Assembly: GCF_026586625.1 (NCBI RefSeq)
Contig: NZ_JAODIW010000006.1
Span: forward strand, 1,277,061 to 1,341,060
Direction: 5' to 3'
Origin: Halobium salinum
Lineage (GTDB): Archaea; Halobacteriota; Halobacteria; Halobacteriales; Haloferacaceae
DNA: 64,000 bases
Translations under genes and position numbers: made by a program
Part shown: positions 16,079-24,631 of the stretch, piece after piece
Numbering within the stretch: position 1 is the first letter of the stretch
How the letters are laid out: each line of letters starts with the position of its first letter
Notes under the pieces: generated by a model
Told to the model about the DNA's origin: nothing
Databases searched by the model: none
What the model saw: the letters and a program-made list of their open reading frames with translations, nothing else

Positions 16079-16197
16079 TTTAAGGCCGGGATGACCGACA
16101 CTCCACGTGAGACAGGCTCCGCCTGTTTCACTGACCCGTAGGAGCACGCGACCCGGCGTGAAGCCGGAGTGCAGCCTGCGTACTACGGAGGTGAAAG
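16079..16197 (+). promoter_or_regulatory. Promoter and leader of the L1-L10-L12 operon, candidate L1 autoregulatory site
   Basis: TTTAAGG at 16079-16085 is a good TATA box and predicts a start near 16105-16110, leaving a leader of about 90 nt. The leader opens with an 11-bp hairpin at 16107-16131 (GTGAGACAGGC, loop TCC, GCCTGTTTCAC, one G.T pair) and then has CCGGC-GTGAA-GCCGG at about 16151-16165, and a GGAGGTGA ribosome binding site. Archaeal L1 is known to repress its own operon through an rRNA-like site in the mRNA; this leader is the likely place. Confidence 0.6.
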
Positions 16198-16839
16198 ATG
16201 GCAGAAGATACGATAGAGCAAGCGGTCTCTCGCGCACTCGAGGACGCACCTGAGCGGAACTTCCGCGAGACGGTGGACCTCGCGATCAACCTGCGCGACC
16301 TTGACCTCAACGACCCGTCGAACCGAATCGACGAGGGTATCGTGCTACCGTCCGGCACCGGCCAGGACACCCAGATCGTGGTGTTCGCATCCGGCGAGAC
16401 GGCGCTTCGCGCCGAGGACGTAGCAGACAAGGTACTCTCCAAAGAAGACCTCGAAGACCTGGGCGACGACACGGACGCCGCCAAGGACCTCGCGGGAGAA
16501 ACGGACTTCTTCATCGCGGAAGCGAACCTGATGCAGGACATCGGTCGCTACCTGGGGACCGTCCTCGGGCCGCGCGGGAAGATGCCGACCCCGCTCCAGC
16601 CGGACGACGACGTCGTCGAGACCGTCAACCGGATGAAGAACACGGTCCAGCTTCGTTCGCGTGACCGGCGTACGTTCCACACGCGCGTCGGCGCCAACGA
16701 CATGTCCGCGGACGAAATCGCGTCCAACATCGACACCATCGTCCGGCGTCTGGAAGCGAGCCTCGAGAAGGGGCCGCTCAACATCGACTCCATGTACGTC
16801 AAGACGACGATGGGTCCCTCGGTGGAGGTGCCCGCATGA
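16198..16839 (+). CDS. rpl1: Ribosomal protein L1
   Basis: The 213-residue protein has the L1 signature [17 protein letters not shown] near 121-137 and the family's N-terminal [17 protein letters not shown]. It forms the mobile L1 stalk by binding helices 76-78 of 23S rRNA and acts as a translational repressor of its own operon in archaea and bacteria. A strong GGAGGTGA lies eight bases before the ATG. The stop overlaps the L10 start by four bases (ATGA). Confidence 0.97.
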   Translation: MAEDTIEQAVSRALEDAPERNFRETVDLAINLRDLDLNDPSNRIDEGIVLPSGTGQDTQIVVFASGETALRAEDVADKVLSKEDLEDLGDDTDAAKDLAGETDFFIAEANLMQDIGRYLGTVLGPRGKMPTPLQPDDDVVETVNRMKNTVQLRSRDRRTFHTRVGANDMSADEIASNIDTIVRRLEASLEKGPLNIDSMYVKTTMGPSVEVPA

Positions 16840-17888
16840 GCGCGGAGAGCGAGTCCGTTCGCAAGACCGAGAACCTCCCGCAGTGGAAGGAGGAAGAGGT
16901 CGACGAGCTCGTCGACTTCGTCGAGAGCTACAACTCGGTCGGCGTCGTGAGCGTCACGGGCATCCCGAGCCGACAGCTCCAGGCGATGCGTCGCGACCTC
17001 CACGGCAGCGCCGCGCTGCGCATGAGCCGAAACACGCTCATGACGCGTGCGCTGGAGGAGGTCGACTCCGGCTTCGAGGAGCTCGTCGAGCACATCTCGG
17101 GGCAGGTCGCGTTCGTCGGAACCAACGACAACCCGTTCGCGCTGTTCAAGAAGCTGGAGGCCTCGAAGACCCCCGCACCCATCAACGCGGGCGAGGTCGC
17201 CCCCAACGACGTCGTCATCCCCGAGGGTGACACCGGGGTCGACCCGGGTCCGTTCGTGGGCGAGCTCCAGCAGGTCGGCGCGTCGGCGCGCATCATGGAC
17301 GGCTCCATCAAGGTCACCGAGGACTCGACGGTCCTCGAGGCCGGCGAGGAGGTCAGCGCGCAGCTGGCGAACGTCCTCAACGAACTCGGAATCGAGCCGA
17401 AGGAGGTCGGTCTCGACCTCCGCTCGGTGTACAGCGAGGGAACGCTGTTCGACCCCGAGGACCTCGACATCGACGTCGAGGAGTACGAGGCGGACCTCAA
17501 GGCCGGCGTCGCGGCGGCGACCAACCTCTCGGTCAACGCCGTCTACCCGACCTCGCGGACCGCGGGTCAGCTCCTCTCGAAGGGCGCCATGGAGGCCAAG
17601 TCGGTCGGCCTGCAGGCGGCCATCGAGGACGAGGAGCTCATGCCCGACCTCGTGCGCAAGGCCGACTCCCAGCTTCGGGCGCTCGCCGCGCTCATCGACG
17701 ACGAGGAGGCCCTCCCCGAGGAGCTCCGCGGCGTCGAGCCGGCGGCCCCGGCCGCCGAGGAGAGCGAGGACACCGAGGAACAGGCAGACGAAGACACGGA
17801 AGCCGAGGCTGACGCCGACGAGGACGCCGCCGACGACGACGACGGCGACGACGACGGTGGCGAGGGCCTCGGCGCGATGTTCGGTTAA
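16836..17888 (+). CDS. rpl10: Ribosomal protein L10 (P0)
   Basis: The 350-residue protein is the archaeal L10/P0 stalk base: [33 protein letters not shown] at the N-terminus, an inserted domain, a helical spine that binds L12 dimers, and the acidic tail [17 protein letters not shown] shared with L12. The tail recruits translation factors. Coupled to L1 by a four-base overlap. The long Asp/Glu/Ala linker before the tail is typical of halophiles. Confidence 0.97.
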   Translation: MSAESESVRKTENLPQWKEEEVDELVDFVESYNSVGVVSVTGIPSRQLQAMRRDLHGSAALRMSRNTLMTRALEEVDSGFEELVEHISGQVAFVGTNDNPFALFKKLEASKTPAPINAGEVAPNDVVIPEGDTGVDPGPFVGELQQVGASARIMDGSIKVTEDSTVLEAGEEVSAQLANVLNELGIEPKEVGLDLRSVYSEGTLFDPEDLDIDVEEYEADLKAGVAAATNLSVNAVYPTSRTAGQLLSKGAMEAKSVGLQAAIEDEELMPDLVRKADSQLRALAALIDDEEALPEELRGVEPAAPAAEESEDTEEQADEDTEAEADADEDAADDDDGDDDGGEGLGAMFG

Positions 17889-17912
17889 TCACTTCAACGG
17901 AGACTCACAACA

Positions 17913-18257
17913 ATGGAATACGTCTACGCAGCACTCATCCTGAACGAATCGGGCGAGGAGATCAACGAAGACAACGTCACCGCGGTCCTCGAGGCCGCCG
18001 GCGTCGACGTCGAGGAGTCCCGCGTCAAGGCCCTCGTCGCCGCGCTGGAGGACGTCGACATCGAGGAGGCCATCGACACGGCCGCCGCGGCGCCCGCCGC
18101 AGCGGCCGGCGGCGCGTCCGGCGGTTCCGCCGGCGACGACGAAGCCGACAGCGAGGAGCTCGACACGACGGACGACGAGGCCGAGGCAGAGGCCGAGGAC
18201 GACGAGGAAGACGAGGACGACGACGGCGGCGAGGGTCTCGGCGAGCTGTTCGGCTGA
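17913..18257 (+). CDS. rpl12: Ribosomal protein L12 (P1)
   Basis: The 114-residue protein starts [20 protein letters not shown], has a dimerising helical N-domain, an Ala/Gly-rich hinge and an acidic tail ending [10 protein letters not shown], matching archaeal P1/L12. Several dimers bind the L10 spine and stimulate factor GTPase activity. The T6 tract at 18333-18338, about 75 bases after the stop, is the likely operon terminator. Confidence 0.97.
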   Translation: MEYVYAALILNESGEEINEDNVTAVLEAAGVDVEESRVKALVAALEDVDIEEAIDTAAAAPAAAAGGASGGSAGDDEADSEELDTTDDEAEAEAEDDEEDEDDDGGEGLGELFG

Positions 18258-18332
18258 ACCGGTCAGTCGCTACCGGAGCAGTCTTCGGGTAAACAGCGCC
18301 GTACCTCGCGAACCTCTCTTCGCAGTCCCGCG

Positions 18333-18338
18333 TTTTTT
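18333..18338 (+). terminator. T-tract terminator of the stalk operon
   Basis: An uninterrupted T6 run follows a GC-rich stretch 75 bases downstream of the L12 stop. Archaeal termination depends mainly on such T runs. No strong hairpin precedes it. Confidence 0.5.
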
Positions 18339-18396
18339 GACGCCGCTCGACCGACCAGCGACGGCTGTCGCCGTATCGATTGCGGTGACTTCCCGG

Positions 18397-18576
18397 TCAA
18401 TCCGTCGACTGCCGGTCGAGGTACTCGTTGGTCGCCGTCGGGACGACGACGCCGAAGAGCAACAACGCGCCCATGACGAGCGAGAACGGGAGCGACGTGT
18501 ACGTGTCCAGAGTCAGCGCCAGGAGGATGGCGAAGGCGAGGCAGCCGGCGATTACTGTGTTCTCGCGGGAGACCAT
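18397..18576 (-). CDS. Small two-helix membrane protein
   Basis: This 59-residue gene reads MVSRENTVIAGCLAFAIL, continues with two hydrophobic segments (residues about 8-22 and 32-46) separated by a short polar loop (LDTYTSLP), and ends NEYLDRQSTD. Charge distribution, an ATG start, halophilic codon use and the two clean helices make a chance frame unlikely. It overlaps nothing on either strand, lying convergent to L12 and downstream of the MBL gene. The function is unknown. Confidence 0.7.
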   Translation of the reverse strand: MVSRENTVIAGCLAFAILLALTLDTYTSLPFSLVMGALLLFGVVVPTATNEYLDRQSTD

Positions 18577-18649
18577 ACCCCACCGTAGAGCCCCGGCGAC
18601 TTGAACGTCGGACCGGTCCGCACCCGGCCGGCGAGCCCCGTGGTCCGCG

Positions 18650-19474
18650 TCACATCTCGATTCGCAGGCCGTCCTTCGCGAACCGCACGTCCCCGTCGTA
18701 GTTTCGTGCCACGGATTCGAGCATCTCCTCGTGTTTGCCCTCCGTGTGGGGGTAGAGGTGCGTGAGGTACACTCGGCCGTAGTCGTGGCCGGCGAGGGCC
18801 TCGCCCAGTTGGGTCGGCGTCGGGTGGTTCGACACGTCCACCTCGTCGGGGAACGAGCAGTCGTGAATCAGCACTCCGGCGCCGTCGGCGAAGTTCGCGA
18901 GCCCCGCGAACGCCTCGCTGTCGGCGCCGAACACCACGTCGCGTCCGGGTTCGTCGGCGTCCGCCGCTTCGCCACTCCCGTCGCCCCCGTCGCCCCCGTC
19001 GCTCCCGTCGCCCCGGTGGCCCGCGAACCGGTAGGCGAGACACGGCATCGAGTGGCGGGTCTCGTAGCTCTCGACTTCGAAGCCGGCGACTTCGAACGTC
19101 GAGTCGGCGGTCACCTCGCGCACCCGGAGGTCGACCCGGTCCTGGAGGTAGTCGTGGACGGCGAGCAGGTCGTCGAGGAGGGCCTTCGTCCCCGTCGGAC
19201 CGACGACTTCGAGGTGCTCCTCGCCGGCGAGCCACCGAGCCTTCAGCAGGGGGAGGAGGTCAGCGACGTGGTCGAGGTGGTGGTGTGTGAGGAGCACCGA
19301 GGCGACACTCTCGTAGCCGGCCTCGGTGCCGGCGAGCCGCGAGAGGACGCCGCTCCCGCAGTCGACGAGGAGGCGCTGTGTCGTCCCCTCGGCGGCGCGT
19401 TCGAGGAGCAGGCCGGTCTGGACGCGGTCGGGCGTCGGCATCGCGCTCCCGGTGCCGAGGAAGGTCAGGTGCAT
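18650..19474 (-). CDS. MBL-fold metal-dependent hydrolase, RNase Z-like
   Basis: The 274-residue protein has the metallo-beta-lactamase fold: MHLTFLGTGSAMPTPDRVQTG at the N-terminus, the zinc motif THHHLDHVADL near residues 63-73, and a C-terminal YLTHLYPHTEG His. The layout resembles ribonuclease Z and related phosphodiesterases, but the tRNA-binding exosite arm is not obvious, so the substrate is open. A Gly/Asp/Ser insert (RGDGSDGGDGGDGSG) coded by short GTCGCCCCC-type repeats is present near residue 155. Divergent from the cyclase gene with only 35 bases between them. Confidence 0.83.
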   Translation of the reverse strand: MHLTFLGTGSAMPTPDRVQTGLLLERAAEGTTQRLLVDCGSGVLSRLAGTEAGYESVASVLLTHHHLDHVADLLPLLKARWLAGEEHLEVVGPTGTKALLDDLLAVHDYLQDRVDLRVREVTADSTFEVAGFEVESYETRHSMPCLAYRFAGHRGDGSDGGDGGDGSGEAADADEPGRDVVFGADSEAFAGLANFADGAGVLIHDCSFPDEVDVSNHPTPTQLGEALAGHDYGRVYLTHLYPHTEGKHEEMLESVARNYDGDVRFAKDGLRIEM

Positions 19475-19509
19475 GCCGGTGCGTGGGTCGGCCGGGCGGA
19501 AAAGGGTAG

Positions 19510-20208
19510 GTGTCGGCGGACGAATTCGGGACCGAACCCGTGGCCACCTACGACCTCACCCATCCTCTCGACGCCGGGACGCCGACGTATCCGGGCGACC
19601 CGCCGGTCGAACTCGACCCGCACGCGACCGTGGAGGCCGACGGCTACCGCGTCACCGACCTCCGCCTCGGCAGTCACGCCGGCACCCACGTCGACGCGCC
19701 GAGCCACACCGAACCGAACGGCGCGAGCCTCGCCGCGTTCGACCCCGCCGACTTCGTCTTCGACGCGCGGCTCGTCGACTGTGGGCCCTGTGACTCGCGG
19801 GAGGCTATCGGGCCCGAGGCGGTGCCGGAGTCGACGGACGCGGAGCTACTGCTCTTCCGGACCGGCTGGGCCGCCCACTGGGGCGAGGCGCGCTACTGGG
19901 ACCATCCGTACCTGGGCCCGGCCGCCGCCGAACGCTGTGCCGACCTCGGGGTCGCCGTCGGTCTCGACGCGGCGAGTCCGGACCCGACACCGGTCGGCCA
20001 CGGTGAGCTGTCGGTGGAGGACGTCGACACCGCCGACGAACCCGACGGCGTCCCGGCCCACCGCGCGCTCCTCGGGCGCGGCTTGCTCGTCGTGGAGAAC
20101 CTGACCGGACTCGACCGGGTGCCCGAACGGTTCGAACTCCGAGCGTATCCCCTCGGCATCGACGCCGACGGCTCGCCGGTGCGGGCGGTGGCGGTGACGG
20201 CGGAGTGA
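19510..20208 (+). CDS. Cyclase family protein (kynurenine formamidase-like)
   Basis: The 232-residue protein has the cyclase/KynB metal motif GSHAGTHVDAPSH near residues 54-66 (HxGTHxDxPxH), the N-terminal YDLTHPLDAGTPTYPGDPP and the C-terminal VVENLTGLDRVP. These enzymes are Zn-dependent and hydrolyse N-formylkynurenine or related amides and lactones. No tryptophan-degradation genes lie nearby, so the substrate is unknown. The start is GTG. Transcribed divergently from the MBL gene. Confidence 0.85.
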   Translation: MSADEFGTEPVATYDLTHPLDAGTPTYPGDPPVELDPHATVEADGYRVTDLRLGSHAGTHVDAPSHTEPNGASLAAFDPADFVFDARLVDCGPCDSREAIGPEAVPESTDAELLLFRTGWAAHWGEARYWDHPYLGPAAAERCADLGVAVGLDAASPDPTPVGHGELSVEDVDTADEPDGVPAHRALLGRGLLVVENLTGLDRVPERFELRAYPLGIDADGSPVRAVAVTAE

Positions 20209-20235
20209 CGCTCGACGGGACGGAGCCACGGCGGT

Positions 20236-20718
20236 TCAGTACACGTAGACCAGCACCATCGCGCCGAGCATCGACAGCGTCAGCAGCGCCTGTACGGCCG
20301 TCGACGCGAGGACGCCGACCGTGGCGTACAGCGCGGTCCGGGCGCTCGCGTCGGCGTCGTCGTTGCGGGCGAACTCGACGGCGAAGACGGTGCCGGCGAC
20401 GCCGGCGACGAGGCCGACCGGGCCGGTGACGAGCGCGAGCACGAGTCCGACGAGCGTCGCGAGGACGGTGGTCCGCGTCGACGCGCCGCCGGCCCGGGCC
20501 GCGACGGCGCCGCCGGCGAACTCCACGACGGCCGCGGCGAGACCCACGGCGAGGAGGACGACGAGGACGGGGAGACTCGGGTCGGCGAACCCCCTCGTGT
20601 ACCAGTAGAGACCGACGCCGGCGAGCGAAGCGAGGGCCCCCGGGAGACCCGGGACCACGCTCCCGACGACGCCGAGGACGAGGAGGGCGAACGCGACCAG
20701 GACGAGCAGGTCGGCCAT
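20236..20718 (-). CDS. DUF456-type membrane protein
   Basis: The 160-residue integral membrane protein has about four hydrophobic segments and a small glycine-rich motif, VVGSVVPGLPGALASLAGVGLYWY, typical of DUF456 proteins. The ATG at 20718 was chosen because the longer frame (to 20865) would overlap the start of the divergent ferredoxin gene and its added residues are Arg-rich. The function of the family is not established. Confidence 0.8.
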   Translation of the reverse strand: MADLLVLVAFALLVLGVVGSVVPGLPGALASLAGVGLYWYTRGFADPSLPVLVVLLAVGLAAAVVEFAGGAVAARAGGASTRTTVLATLVGLVLALVTGPVGLVAGVAGTVFAVEFARNDDADASARTALYATVGVLASTAVQALLTLSMLGAMVLVYVY

Positions 20719-20720
20719 AG

Positions 20721-21194
<474 letters not shown>

Positions 21195-21402
21195 GCGAAC
21201 CGGGTCCACTTTCCCGACACCGAGAGACGAACGCCGGCGTGGCCGACGGTCTCTCCCCGTGGCGGCGACAGCGGCGGCGCGGGACGGACAGTCGCTTCTC
21301 ACGGAATTCGTGTGGTCGGTACGGTCGAGTCCGTCAGCCTGTGACGACGGGGAGCGTTCGCCGGGAGCCTCGTCACCGGCCGTCGGGGGTCGACGACCGC
21401 GC

Positions 21403-21759
21403 TCAGTTCGGCGCCGGGGCCGGCGTGTCCGTGGTGGCGTCGGCGTCGGTCTCGGTACTGTCGGCCCCGTCGGCTCCGCTTGTTCGCTCGACACCGGTGC
21501 CGACCCAGGAGCGGAGCGTCTCCGGACAGCCGACGACGAACGCCGTCCGGTGGTCGAAGTCGTACGAGTACTCCAGGCGCTCGGCGCCGACGACGAGATG
21601 CGCCCCGTCGACCGGGACGGTCCGCCCGGACGCCGCACACTCCGCCGGGTGGCCGGTGGCGTTGTGCGTGGCGAACACCGACTCGATTCGCCACCTCGCC
21701 CCGCGGTACTCTACGGTGTCGCCTCGATACCGCTCTTCCAGGTCGTCGACCGCCTCCAT
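21403..21759 (-). CDS. Hypothetical protein with C-terminal Asp/Thr/Ala-rich tail
   Basis: The 118-residue protein starts MEAVDDLEERYRGDTVEYRG and is predicted beta-rich in the first 90 residues, ending in a disordered acidic tail (DGADSTETDADATTDTPAPAP). Two cysteines (PAECAAS, VGCPE) are isolated. Nothing recognisable. Halophilic composition and an ATG start support it as real. It lies divergent to the fixA gene. Confidence 0.65.
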   Translation of the reverse strand: MEAVDDLEERYRGDTVEYRGARWRIESVFATHNATGHPAECAASGRTVPVDGAHLVVGAERLEYSYDFDHRTAFVVGCPETLRSWVGTGVERTSGADGADSTETDADATTDTPAPAPN

Positions 21760-21929
21760 ACGCCGTATCGAGGCGGCAACCGTGCCTAACTCCGGTACCT
21801 AAAGAAATTGCCACCGCGGCGTGGCACCTCGTACCACCCCCGACGGGCGATATCGTCCGTCCGAGACGCGACCGCACCGCGACTAGCACAAAAGACTATT
21901 ACGGACACGAACCAGACCACCATAGGTAC

Positions 21930-22925
21930 ATGGCACCAATACACACAGTCGTCCTGACGAAGGGCGTCCCCGACTTCCGGGAGGGCCAGGTGTCGTTCGA
22001 CGAGAACGGCCACTTGGAGCGGGGGAAGACGCCGACGGTGATGAACCCCAACGACAAGTTCGCACTCAGGGCCGCCCTCCAGACCCGGGTTCGCCACGGT
22101 GGTCGGGTGAGCGTGATGAGCATGGGGCCGCCGGGGTACAAGGACGTACTCCGCGAGGCGATGGCGGACGTGTACGCCGACGACCTCTACCTCCTCTCGG
22201 ACCGGGAGATGGCCGCCGCCGACACCTGGGCCACTTCAATCACGCTTGCGACCGGCATCGAGAAGATGGCGGCGGGGACGAACGAGGGCGACGGTCGCGA
22301 CGAGGACGCCATGCCCGACCTCGTGTTCGCGGGGTTCAAAACCGCCGACGGGGAGACCGGCCACACCGGTCCGCAGACCTGCTGGTGTCTGGACATGCCG
22401 GTCGTCACCCACGTCGTCTCGCTCGACATCGACCCCGAGGCGCGGACGCTCCGCGCGAAGCGGCTCGTCGAGGGCGACATCGAGGAGATAGAGACCGTCG
22501 AGGCCGAACTCCCCTGCTTCGTCGTCGCCGACCCCGAGTTCGTCCCCTCCTATCGAACCGCGTCCCACCGCCTCGAACTGAAGGACCTCCGCGAGCGGAC
22601 GGCGAGGCGGGCCGAGGCGTTCGAGGACCACCTCACCGTCTGGGACCACTCGGACCTGAACCTCGACCCGGACTACATCGGGCTGGACGGGTCGCCGACC
22701 ATCGTCTCCTCGGTCGACCCCATCCCGAAACAGCCTGCCGAACGCGAGGCGACCGTCGTCGCCCCGGACGACGCAGACGGGATGACCGAACTCGTCGACG
22801 AGATGCTCCCGTTCGCCGCCGGCGCGAGCGGGGGTGGCGGCGGAGCCGAGGCGGTCGCCGACGGCGGTCGAACCGGCGGGAGCGACGACCGCGACACGAG
22901 CGACGGCGAGACGGGGGGTGAGTGA
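21930..22925 (+). CDS. fixA: Electron transfer flavoprotein beta subunit (FixA)
   Basis: The 331-residue protein is EtfB/FixA: VVLTKGVPDFREGQVSFDENG at the N-terminus, VMNPNDKFALRAALQ, VSVMSMGPPGYKDVLREAMA, and a VFAGFKTADGETGHTGPQ segment that contacts nucleotide. It forms a heterodimer with FixB and carries electrons from dehydrogenases. The C-terminal tail is Gly/Asp-rich and probably disordered. The first gene of the operon; the ATG at 21930 has an AAAAGACTATTAC TATA-like region 28-40 bases upstream. Confidence 0.93.
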   Translation: MAPIHTVVLTKGVPDFREGQVSFDENGHLERGKTPTVMNPNDKFALRAALQTRVRHGGRVSVMSMGPPGYKDVLREAMADVYADDLYLLSDREMAAADTWATSITLATGIEKMAAGTNEGDGRDEDAMPDLVFAGFKTADGETGHTGPQTCWCLDMPVVTHVVSLDIDPEARTLRAKRLVEGDIEEIETVEAELPCFVVADPEFVPSYRTASHRLELKDLRERTARRAEAFEDHLTVWDHSDLNLDPDYIGLDGSPTIVSSVDPIPKQPAEREATVVAPDDADGMTELVDEMLPFAAGASGGGGGAEAVADGGRTGGSDDRDTSDGETGGE

Positions 22926-22927
22926 CG

Positions 22928-24631
22928 ATGGCAGGGGAGAACGGCGACACTCCGAACGGCTTCGACCCCGGCGACTACGAAATCGCCGACCTCGGCCCCA
23001 AGCTGAAGGACATCGAGGACCTCGAGGAGCTCCGCGGCGTCCTCGACAGAGAGGAACGCGGACAGAATCGCCCGCAGGTCGTCACGCTCATCGAGTCCCG
23101 CATCGAGAAGTACGAGGACGAGGGGGAGGTCGACACCGACGAGTTGGACCTCGCCGAACTGTCGACCGCCGACGTGGGCAACGCGGTGATGAAACTCGAC
23201 TCCGTCGAGCGCCTCGAATCCCTGCTGGAGCAGGAGGAGAACGGAGAAGACCGCGACTCCGTGAAGCGACTGATTCAGAACCGTATCGACTCCGTCCAGG
23301 GGAGCGACGAGGACGAGGAGGCGGACGAGGCCGAGGAGGCACAGACCCCCGAGGAACGCCACCCGGACCTCTCGCACCCGACGGCCGACAAGCGCCACGT
23401 CCGCGCCCTGCAGGACGGAGCCTACGGCGACACGTGGGTGTACTGTGAGACGCAGGCGGGCGAGCTCATCGACGTCTCGAAGGAGATGCTCGGGAAGGCC
23501 CGCCAGCTGATGGACGACTACAACGAGACGTACGGGGGCAACGAGGACGGCGAGGAGGAGAAGGTCGTCGCCGTCCTCGTCGGCGACGACGTGGAGAAGC
23601 ACGCCCAGGGCTGTATCGGCTTCGGCGCCGACGTCGTCGTGGTCCACGAGGACGAGCGCCTCGAGCGCTTCTCGCACAAGGCCTACACCGAAATCGTCGC
23701 CGACATGGCCCGCTGGGGTGGTGACCCCGGCGAGGGGAACCCCGACGAGGCGGACTGGCGCGACTACGACGAGCCGCGCTACGTCCTCTTCCCGGCGACG
23801 AACAACGGGCGGGACCTCTCGGCGCAGGTGCAAGCCGAGTTGGACTCCGGACTGGCATCGGACTGTTCGGGCCTCTACATCGAGAACTCGGTCATCTCAA
23901 ACCCCGTCAAGACCGGCGAGCCGGGGTCGAAAAAGGAGTTCGAGCGCATCCTTCACATGAAGCGTCCGGACTTCTCCGGCTTCGAGTACTCCACCATCCT
24001 CTGTATCGACAACCCGAACCGCGAGTTCCACCCGCAGGGCGCGTCGGTCATCCCGGGGAGCTTCGAGGTCCCCGAGTACGACGACTCCCGCGAGGGCGAG
24101 GTCGTCCGCCACGAGTTCGACCTCGACGACGACTGGTTCCGGGTCCGCGTCACGGAGTACGACCAACTGGACGAGGGCGTCGACCTCACCGGCCGCGAGG
24201 TCGTCGTCGCGGTCGGCCGCGGCATCGGCGACGACCCTACCAGGGGAATCGAACTCGCGCTCGAACTCGCCGAGGGGTTCGACGACGCCGACGTGGGCGT
24301 CTCCCGCGGCATCGTCACCGGCTCGTACCAGTTCGACGGCCACGTCGAGCAGTACACGCAGGAGGACCGCCAAATCGGCGAGACGGGGCAGGTCATCGCC
24401 CCCAAACTCTACATCGCCGCCGGCATCTCCGGGGCGGTCCAGCACAAGGTGGGCTGTGACGAGGCAGAGACCATCGTCGCCATCAACACCGACCCGGAAG
24501 CCAGAATCAGGGACTGGTCGGACTACTTCGTCGAGGGCGACCTCTTCGAGGTGCTCCCGCGGCTCGTCGACGCGATGGAGGCGGGCGAGTTGGACCTGAA
24601 GGCCGCCGCGGATGGGGGTGAACGACGGTGA
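22928..24631 (+). CDS. fixB: Electron transfer flavoprotein alpha subunit (FixB) with N-terminal helical repeat extension
   Basis: The 567-residue protein has an ordinary EtfA/FixB core (C-terminal FAD domain with VVVAVGRGIGD, GAVQHKVGCDEAETIVAIN) preceded by an extension of about 125 residues. The extension holds two related helical segments, KDIEDLEELRGVLDREERGQ and MKLDSVERLESLLEQEENG, each followed by an IxxRIxx helix, then an acidic linker. Bacterial FixB lacks this. GTG at 22922, overlapping the fixA stop by four bases, is an alternative start. Confidence 0.9.
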   Translation: MAGENGDTPNGFDPGDYEIADLGPKLKDIEDLEELRGVLDREERGQNRPQVVTLIESRIEKYEDEGEVDTDELDLAELSTADVGNAVMKLDSVERLESLLEQEENGEDRDSVKRLIQNRIDSVQGSDEDEEADEAEEAQTPEERHPDLSHPTADKRHVRALQDGAYGDTWVYCETQAGELIDVSKEMLGKARQLMDDYNETYGGNEDGEEEKVVAVLVGDDVEKHAQGCIGFGADVVVVHEDERLERFSHKAYTEIVADMARWGGDPGEGNPDEADWRDYDEPRYVLFPATNNGRDLSAQVQAELDSGLASDCSGLYIENSVISNPVKTGEPGSKKEFERILHMKRPDFSGFEYSTILCIDNPNREFHPQGASVIPGSFEVPEYDDSREGEVVRHEFDLDDDWFRVRVTEYDQLDEGVDLTGREVVVAVGRGIGDDPTRGIELALELAEGFDDADVGVSRGIVTGSYQFDGHVEQYTQEDRQIGETGQVIAPKLYIAAGISGAVQHKVGCDEAETIVAINTDPEARIRDWSDYFVEGDLFEVLPRLVDAMEAGELDLKAAADGGERR

